Notes under the pieces: generated by a model
The model's database searches: none
What the model saw: only the letters and a program-made list of their open reading frames with translations
Told to the model about the DNA's origin: nothing
Origin: Girardinichthys multiradiatus
Lineage: Eukaryota; Chordata; Actinopteri; Cyprinodontiformes; Goodeidae
NCBI RefSeq assembly: GCF_021462225.1
Contig: NC_061801.1
Coordinates: 6,940,125-7,004,124 of the forward strand
Reading direction: 5' to 3'
DNA length: 64,000 bases
Program-made: the position numbers and the translations under genes
In this document: positions 57,344-64,000 of the stretch, piece by piece
Layout of the letters: each line of letters begins with the position of its first letter
How positions within the stretch are numbered: the first letter of the stretch is position 1

Positions 57344-58647
57344 TGCTCAAAAAAATAAAGGGAACACTCAAATAACACATCCTAGATCTGAATGAATGAA
57401 ATATTCTCATTGAATACTTTGTTCTGTACAAAGTTGAAGGTGCTGACAACAAAATCACACAAAAATCATCAATGGAAATTAAATTTATGAACCAATGGAG
57501 GCCTGGATTTGGAGTCACAAACAAAATTAAAGTGGAAAAACACACTACAGGCTGATCCAACTTTGATGTAATGTCCTTAAAACAAGTCAAAATGAGGCTC
57601 AGTATTGTGTGTGGCCTCCACGTTCCTGTATGACCTCCCTACAACGCCTGGGCATGCTCCTGATGAGACGGCGGATGGTCTCCAGAGGGATCTCCTCCCA
57701 GACCTGGACTAAAGTATCCTCCAACTCCTGGACAGTCTGTGGTGCAACGTGATGCTGGTGGATGGAGCGAGACATGATGTCCCAGATGTTCTCAATCGGA
57801 TTCAGGTCATGCTGAAGGATGTTGCAGGCAGCAGATCTCTCTCCACGGTGTCTCCAGACTCTGTCACGTCTGTCACATGTGCTCAGTGTGAACCTGCTTT
57901 CATCTGTGAAGAGCTCAGGGCACCAGTGGCGAATTTGCCAATCCTGGTGTTCTCTGGCAAATGCCAAGCGTCCTGCACGGTGTTGGGCTGTGAGCACAAC
58001 CCCCATTTGTGGACGTCGGGCCCCCATACCATCCTCATGGAGTCGGTTTCTAACCGTTTGTGCAGACACATGCACATTTGTGGCCTGCTGGAGGTCATTT
58101 TGCAGGACTCTGGCAGTGCTCCTCCTGTTCCTCCTTGCACAAAGGCGGGGGTAGCAGTCCTGCTGCTGGGTTGTTGCCCTCCTACGGCCTCCTCCACGTC
58201 TCCTGGTGTACTGGCCTGTCTCCTGGTAGCGCCTCCAGGCTCTGGACACTACGCTGACAGACACAGCAAACCTTCTTGCCACTGCTCGCATTGATGTGCC
58301 ATCCTGGATGAGCTGCACTACCTGAGCCACTTGTGTGGGTTGTAGAGTCCGTCTCATGCTACCACGAGTGTGAAAGCACCACCAACATTCAAACGTGACC
58401 AAAACATCAGTCAGAAAGCATAGGTACTGAGAAGTCTGTGGTCTCCACCTGCAGAACCACTCCTTTATTGAGTGTGTCTTGCTAATCGCCAAAGATTTCC
58501 CCCTGTTGTCTATTCCATTTACACAACAGCTGTGAAGTTGATTGTCAATCAGTGTTGCTTCCTAAGTGGACAGTTTGATTTCACTGAAGTTTGATTTACT
58601 TGGAGTTATATTGTGTTGTTTAGGTGTTCCCTTAATTTTTTTGAGCA

Positions 58648-58650
<3 letters not shown>
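57339..58650 (-). mobile_element. Tc1-like transposon family B, copy B2
   Basis: Left end CACACTGCTCAAAAAAATAA, right end TTAATTTTTTTGAGCAGTG, bounded by TA runs. The gene is on the minus strand, antisense to the PARG-like gene. It is better preserved than B1 in its termini but has a 267-bp internal deletion. Confidence 0.93.
57599..58357 (-). pseudogene. Tc1-like transposase with in-frame deletion (B2)
   Basis: From [16 protein letters not shown] (start 58357) to the TGA at 57601-57599 the frame is open for 252 residues. B1 shows the ancestral length of 342 codons, and B2 lacks exactly 89 codons between NILQHD and LNPIEN. The first Asp (LFTDES) and the Glu remain, but the second Asp box (corresponding to EDNARPH in B1) is gone, so it cannot catalyse transposition. 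The frame also extends upstream to 58492, but the start shared with B1 is preferred. Confidence 0.92.
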
Positions 58651-58700
<50 letters not shown>

Positions 58701-58712
58701 TGCATGCATGCA
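58651..58712. repeat. (TA)n followed by (TGCA)n
   Basis: A TA run of about 46 bases, then four TGCA units. Confidence 0.9.
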
Positions 58713-58779
58713 TTTAAGCTAACATTAGCGATTAGGCTAATTTTCAATTATAGGGTTAAATTAACATATTGAATGTGTG

Positions 58780-58800
58780 TGTATATATATATATATATAT
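58780..58800. repeat. (TA)n tract
   Basis: A short TA run, possibly another part of the same AT-rich landing area. Confidence 0.8.
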
Positions 58801-59059
58801 TTCTACGTAATGTGCTGTAAAACAATTTCAGCCTGAAATATCAATATTACATTTTTATGTTTTGTTAATTTTAATAATTTAAAAGCCAGCATGTTCATGT
58901 AGCTCCACTGTGTCTTTCCTGAAAAATCACAAACACTTTTTTGGATAAACATGGAATGTGGTACTGTAGTTAAAATTACATCTTTAAACATTTAGGAATG
59001 TACTAGTTTTAAGATAAATGTGGGATAAAAATAGCATTTTCTTTAGTTTGGACACAGAA

Positions 59060-59300
59060 GCACTGATCCAGGAGAACTTTTTATGTGAAAGAGAAGTAAA
59101 ACATTAAAGGTAGTAGTAGCTCCTTCAGTGGCTTCATCTAGGAGAGAAACACAGTTAAACTGATATACTCTGAAGCAGTTTTCAAAGACAGCACATACAG
59201 TTTGTCATATTAAAGCCCAGGCAATATATACAACAAAACATGCAAAATTGGAGAGTAGTAGGAGAATGTTGCAGAGTGAGGGAAGCTACTTTTAGAAACT
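59060..59300 (-). mobile_element. L2-like LINE fragment
   Basis: CACTGATCCAGGAGAACTTT, then AGTAGCTCCTTCAGTGGCTT and CAGTTTTCAAAGACAGCACA, match the region at 62360-62490, so it is a second fragment of the same LINE untranslated region. Confidence 0.5.
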
Positions 59301-60426
59301 CTAGGAGCCACCAGTAAACCTGCAGTCTGAGAGTGAAGTGCTTCCTAATAGTATAGAATTAGAATAGTCCAGCCTTGAAGTAATAAATCAGGGCTGATAG
59401 CACTTCGGCGCCGTGCTGGATCTCCAGGGCACCTGGGGGGGAACAAATTTGGGTTTGCCCAGAGATTAAATAGACATTCTTCTGGATTTAATAGTGGTGC
59501 AGGTTTTACTCCCAACCACACTAGGTAGGCATACTAGCCAATTAGAAATAGGGTGGGGGCGAGACTTGATAGAACTTATGATTCAGATCCAGGAGTCGGT
59601 CTTTGTGCCGCTGAATGTCACTGTTGCTCATACTGAGCATGGACCGCAAGTTTATGAAGCCAGGGGAAGACACTAAAGATGTCAATAAAGACACAGAGAA
59701 TAAATGCCGCTGGGCCTGCATAGAGGCAGTGGGTAGCAACTGGAACCCTTTGGGCGCTGGTGCCTAAAGCTCTGGCAACCTGGTGCATGTTTTTGCACTT
59801 TGTCTGCAACTGGCGGAAGAAACGTTCTGTCATGGCATGAATCAGAACCTAGTCATAAAGCAAATGTCCCAGCCATTCAACACACCTCACATGGCTGCCA
59901 TGGCTGTTTCTAGGAACAACAGTTATGGCAGAAGTTCAATTCAATTCAGTTTTATTTATAAAGCGCCAATTCACAACACATGTCGTCTCAAGGCACTTCA
60001 CAAAGAGTTTGGAATGGTATAGGGTTGTTGGGGACGTTAGAACAAACTACTGAGTGTTAGAGTTTGGCCATTTTAGAATGAATAAGTAATAAGTATAATA
60101 ATACACTGATAAAGTGTGTCCATGTAGAGCCCACTGGTGGCCATTGTTATACTAAAAACCACAAGGATTGAGGGTACCTCTCTCTGTCAGACTGATTATA
60201 ACCATTGGAACAGAGAAGGGGTCGCAAACGTAGCAGAAATGGAAGGTGTGTTTGCATCTCAACCATAACTGAGCCAGTTTAGGCTAAACCTGACTCTCCC
60301 TTACTCCAACCAACAGGGAGGGAGGAAGGCAGAGGTAAGAATAATTGGAGAGTGTTGTTTCCTGTTGCATTGTGTGAAAGGTGGGTAACTTTAAAATGGG
60401 CTAAGTCAATTCAATTGAATCATATA

Positions 60427-61996
60427 CAGGTCCTTCTCAAAATATTAGCATATTGTGATAAAGTTCATTATTTTCCATAATGTAATGATGAAAATTTAAC
60501 ATTCATATATTTTAGATTCATTGCACACTAACTGAAATATTTCAGGTCTTTTATTGTCTTAATACGGATGATTTTGGCATACAGCTCATGAAAACCCAAA
60601 ATTCCTATCTCACAAAATTAGCATATCATTAAAAGGGTCTCTAAACGAGCTATGAACCTAATCATCTGAATCAACGAGTTAACTCTAAACACCTGCAAAA
60701 GATTCCTGAGGCCATTAAAACTCCCAGCCTGGTTCATCACTCAAAACCCCAATCATGGGTAAGACTGCCGACCTGACTGCTGTCCAGAAGGCCACTATTG
60801 ACACCCTCAAGCAAGAGGGTAAGACACAGAAAGAAATATCTGAACGAATAGGCTGTTCCCAGAGTGCTGTATCAAGGCACCTCAGTGGGAAGTCTGTGGG
60901 AAGGAAAAAGTGTGGCAGAAAACGCTGCACAATGAGAAGAGGTGACCGGACCCTGAGGAAGATTGTGGAGAAGGGCCGATTCCAGACCTTGGGGGACCTG
61001 CGGAAGCAGTGGACTGAGTCTGGAGTAGAAACATCCAGAGCCACCGTGCCCAGGTAAAGCCACTTTTGAACCAGAAACAGCGGCAGAAGCGCCTGACCTG
61101 GGCTACAGAGAAGCAGCACTGGACTGTTGCTCAGTGGTCCAAAGTACTTTTTTCGGATGAAAGCAAATTCTGCATGTCATTCGGAAATCAAGGTGCCAGA
61201 GTCTGGAGGAAGACTGGGGAAAAGGAAATGCCAAAATGCCAGAAGTCCAGTGTCAAGTACCCACAGTCAGTGATGGTCTGGGGTGCCGTGTCCGCTGCTG
61301 GTGTTGGTCCACTGTGTTTTATCAAGGGCAGGGTCAATGCAGCTAGCTATCAGGAGATTTTGGAGCACTTCATGCTTCCATCTGCTGAAAAGCTTTATGG
61401 AGATGAAGATTTCATTTTTCAGCACGACCTGGCACCTGCTCACAGTGCCAAAACCACTGGTAAATGGTTTACTGACCATGATATCACTGTGCTCAATTGG
61501 CCTGCCAACTCTCCTGACCTGAACCCCATAGAGAATCCGTGGGATATTGTGAAGAGAACGTTGAGAGACTCAAGACCCAACACTCTGGATGAGCTAAAGG
61601 CCGCTATCGAAGCATCCTGGGCCTCCATAAGACCTCAGCAGTGCCACAGGCTGATTGCCTCCATGCCACGCCGCATTGAAGCAGTCATTTCTGCCAAAGG
61701 ATTCCCAAACAAGTATTGAGTGCATAACTGTACATGATTATTTGAAGGTTGACATTTTTTGTATTAAAAACACTTTTCTTTTGTTGGTCGGATGAAATAT
61801 GCTAATTTTGTGAGATAGGAATTTTGGGTTTTCATGAGCTGTATGCCAAAATCATCCGTATTAAGACAATAAAAGACCTGAAATATTTCATTTAGTGTGC
61901 AATGAATCTAAAATATATGAATGTTAAATTTTCATCATGACATTATAGAAAATAATTAACTTTATCACAATATGCTAATTTTTTGAGAAGGACCTG
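60427..61996 (+). mobile_element. Tc1-like transposon family A, copy A4
   Basis: Both ends are intact (CAGGTCC, GGACCTG), with TA at 60425-60426 and 61997-61998. The length is 1570 bp, which is 40 bp less than A1-A3 because of one deletion in the gene. It shares three diagnostic substitutions with A3. Confidence 0.96.
60755..61719 (+). pseudogene. Tc1-like transposase, frameshifted by a 40-bp deletion (A4)
   Basis: Identical in layout to A3 up to residue 98, where 40 bp are missing at 61048/61049 (between ACCGTGC and CCAGGT), leading to TAA at 61058-61060. The downstream part is open from 61066 (217 codons, catalytic D, D and E all present). Neither half is a complete transposase. The deletion is the only disabling change seen. 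Confidence 0.93.
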
Positions 61997-62207
61997 TAGA
62001 TTTTAAGTCAGGCACATGCATTCCAATTAATAACTAATCATTGAACAGTGCAGTCAGATTCAGTTATTTATTCAAATTGGATAAAAAGTTTTTCTATCTA
62101 AGGAAACCCAGCTGATTACATCCAGTCAGTGACTTGCAGCATTCCCTCCTCCTGGATGAGCATGTAGAGACAGTGGACAGTCACTGGCGTTGACTTTGCA
62201 GCAATCC

Positions 62208-62237
62208 CTCATACTGAGCATGCATGCTCAGTATGAG
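62208..62237. repeat. 30-bp perfect palindrome in the LINE tail
   Basis: The 15-base half CTCATACTGAGCATG is followed directly by its exact reverse complement. It lies in the untranslated tail of the L2-like LINE, where the long copy has only the right half. Confidence 0.85.
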
Positions 62238-62439
62238 GCGGAGAGGAAAAACTCCCTTTTAACAGGAAGAAACCTCCAGCAGAACCAGGCACAGTGTGAG
62301 AGGCCATCTGCCACGACCGACTGGAGGTTAGAGAGCACAGAGCAGAGAACAAAGAAGCACTGATCCAGGAGTACTTTCTATAGGAAGGAAAAGTAAATGT
62401 TAATGGATGTAGCTCCTTTAGTCGTTTCACCTAGAAAGA

Positions 62440-63030
62440 AAGAACAGATAAACTCTGAGCCAGTTTTCAAGGTTAGAGAATGAAAGAGAGCACATAGAGT
62501 TCAGTTGGAGTTGTATTTATTTTTATTAGATTTTCATGGTTTGCTCCTTTGAGATTAGTTTTCAATCTATTCAATTTTGACCCTAGGCTAACACCGTCTT
62601 AATGGGGTAATGGGTGGGTATGGCTTGAAAATAAAAGTAGAAAAATGTTCCAAGGATCTCTTCAGGTAGTGAGATTTAACTAGACTAACAATAGTAGTGT
62701 AGTGATCATTTATTTGTGACTGGCCCAGAATATTGTCTAGTCACATTGGACACTATACCAGTAAAACAGCAAATAAAAGGTGACCTTTGGTTATTAGTGT
62801 AAATGAGATGAACTCAGCTGCCCCTTACACTCAAGCTTTCAAGTAGAATCTCTGTAGATAAAAGAGCTACCTGTACATGATCCGCAGCCCAGTTGCAGCA
62901 AATCTGGTTTGAATGCAGGACATTAGGTTTACGGATGCACAGGAACAGGATGGAGCGGTTGTTCAGTCGCATTGGTACATTGGTAATTGCACAAGCTTAA
63001 AAATAAATTATTAGTAAAAAGATAAAGAGG
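62440..63030. other. no recognisable gene
   Basis: Probably intronic sequence of the PARG-like gene. I see no terminal PARG exon here and no clear repeat. Confidence 0.4.
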
Positions 63031-63034
63031 TCTC

Positions 63035-63170
63035 TGTGTGGCCCAGTGATGGACTGCAGACCTGTTCGGGGTGAATCCCGCCTCTTGTCCACTGACTGCT
63101 ATAAGCACCAGCCTCTTCCTTTTACCCTGCAAGGAAAAACAAGTATAGACAATTGGATGGTTAGATGAAT
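63035..63170 (+). repeat. fragment of the GGGGCTGCACAGT-type repeat
   Basis: CAGTGATGGACTGCAGACCTG, then GGGTGAATCCCGCCTCTTGTC and ATAAGCACCAGCC, with ACAATTGGATGG at the end. This is the 3' half of the repeat seen at 28042-29991. Confidence 0.6.
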
Positions 63171-63713
63171 ATAAAGGGAAAATTAAGGAAAATGTAAATG
63201 TTTAAAGACAATAGGTACATGCAAGTATTGCAATCTTTTGCTATGACACTCAAAATTAAGCTCCAGTGTTCCACTGATCAACCAACATTCAGTTTTGCAA
63301 CTTGTTTGTCACAATGGACTATTTTGTTTAAATCTCTATAATCTTGTTTTAGAATTCATCTATAGGAAAGGAAAAGGTGAAGGGTTGTCAATACTTTCTG
63401 GTGGACATTGTGTATTTATGAGGACAATAAATATTTAGATTTTATTCAAAAGAATCAACCATGAAGGATATATTTGTTTACTCTGTCTTGTACCATGTTA
63501 GTAGGTATCATAACAGCAGGCTAGGTATGAATTACTGTGAATTGTCCAACGTGGTATTCCTAAAGAGGGCTGGGAAAAGTGTCAGTAACTTATTTGCTGA
63601 ACAATGGTTTAATAGCTGAAATGCTTCACTAGGTAGCCAGTGTGTTCTAATTTCTGTAGAATTTCCTAAAAAATAGGTCATTGGTTCTGGAAAATAGGGA
63701 GGTTTTACAGATA

Positions 63714-64000
63714 CAGTTAAGACAAAGATTATTCATACCCCCTAGCAGATTTAGGTTTAAAATAATCTTTTTACCAGCAATTATTTTTCCTGGCTGGAAG
63801 TAATATTAGAGTCCCGACTTGAAGCAGATCTGTGGAGGAAACTAAAGATTAGGGTGATGGGATGGAGGCCTACCTCCAAGACTTGGAGTCAAAGGTCGAA
63901 GTACCAGTGGAAACGTGAAAAGCTGGAGTTTGATGGCTGCAATGCCAGAAAGATTTTTCCTCTGATTATTGAGAAGGGTATAAATATTTTTGCATGCCAT
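63714..64000 (+). mobile_element. internally deleted Tc1-like relic, cut by the window end
   Basis: The left end AAAGATTATTCATACCCCCT, the leader with CAGCAATTATTTTTCCTGG, then the end of a transposase (CAGATCTGTGGAGGAAACTA, GATTAGGGTGATGG) and a right end ATTGAGAAGGGTATAAATAT. Most of the coding region is missing. Confidence 0.65.

Larger units (their letters stand above)
59935..62430 (-). mobile_element. L2-like LINE 3' tail, split by A4
   Basis: On the minus strand the 3' end is at 59935 (TTCAATTCAATTCAG on +). The body resumes after A4 with GCATTCCAATTAATAAC (62020), the TTTTTCTATCTAAGGAAACC box, the AGCAATCCCTCATACTGAGC box and AACTCCCTTTTAACAGGAAG. These boxes occur in the same order in the long LINE copy (35830-36000). 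The part 60015-60400 has no equivalent in the short copy at 15077 and may be another insertion or a longer subfamily. Confidence 0.65.

Noticed and set aside
57749..58294. 181-codon open frame on the + strand, and its counterpart at 22599-23084 on the minus strand
   Set aside because: Both are antisense to the family-B transposase gene, whose frame has clear domain matches.

Overview
This is eukaryotic DNA, almost certainly from a ray-finned (teleost) fish. It has GT-AG introns, many Tc1-like DNA transposons of types common in fish, L2-like LINE tails, a tRNA-derived SINE and several MITE types seen in fish genomes. The LINE tail type would fit a cyprinodontiform, but that is a weak inference. 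There are no bacterial operons, CRISPR arrays or viral genomes.

Host genes. One host gene can be read with confidence: a poly(ADP-ribose) glycohydrolase (PARG) catalytic-domain gene on the + strand. A probable non-coding first exon ends at 38951. Fourteen coding exons run from the ATG at 45396 to 55646 and give 555 codons plus one base, all with matching splice phases. The C-terminal exon was not found before the window ends at 64000, so the last intron is longer than 8.3 kb and is full of transposons. The catalytic GGG...QEE signature is intact, but three other ligand-contact positions differ from the human enzyme. A weaker candidate is the first exon of a minus-strand gene ending at 21688.

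Layout. 1-38.7 kb: intergenic or unrecognised intronic DNA dominated by transposon remains. It holds Tc1-like relics at 1.7-2.9, 6.6-7.3, 14.7-16.0, 20.3-21.1, 24.1-24.6, 25.9-27.3, 28.0-30.4, 31.6-33.3 and 37.8-38.6 kb. It also holds two full-length copies (A1, A2) of a 1610-bp Tc1-like family called A here, one copy (B1) of a second family B, a solo-LTR candidate, and an L2-like LINE at 33.4-36.0 kb. 38.7-64 kb: the PARG-like gene. Its first intron carries an unusual MITE pair with arrays of 16-bp palindromes at 21-22-bp spacing, a family-B relic, and a Tc1 element nested in a hAT-like element. Its last visible intron carries A3, B2, A4 and LINE tails.

How the parts relate. Family A is young: A1 and A3 have uninterrupted 334-residue DD34E transposases differing at 5 residues, and A1, A2 and A3 are all exactly 1610 bp. 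Nested insertions give a relative age order: old Tc1 relics and LINE tails are the hosts, MITEs, the LTR and SINE-like repeats come next, and family A is the last layer. I found no undescribed multi-gene system. The least explained items are the palindrome-array MITE and the altered active site of the PARG-like protein.
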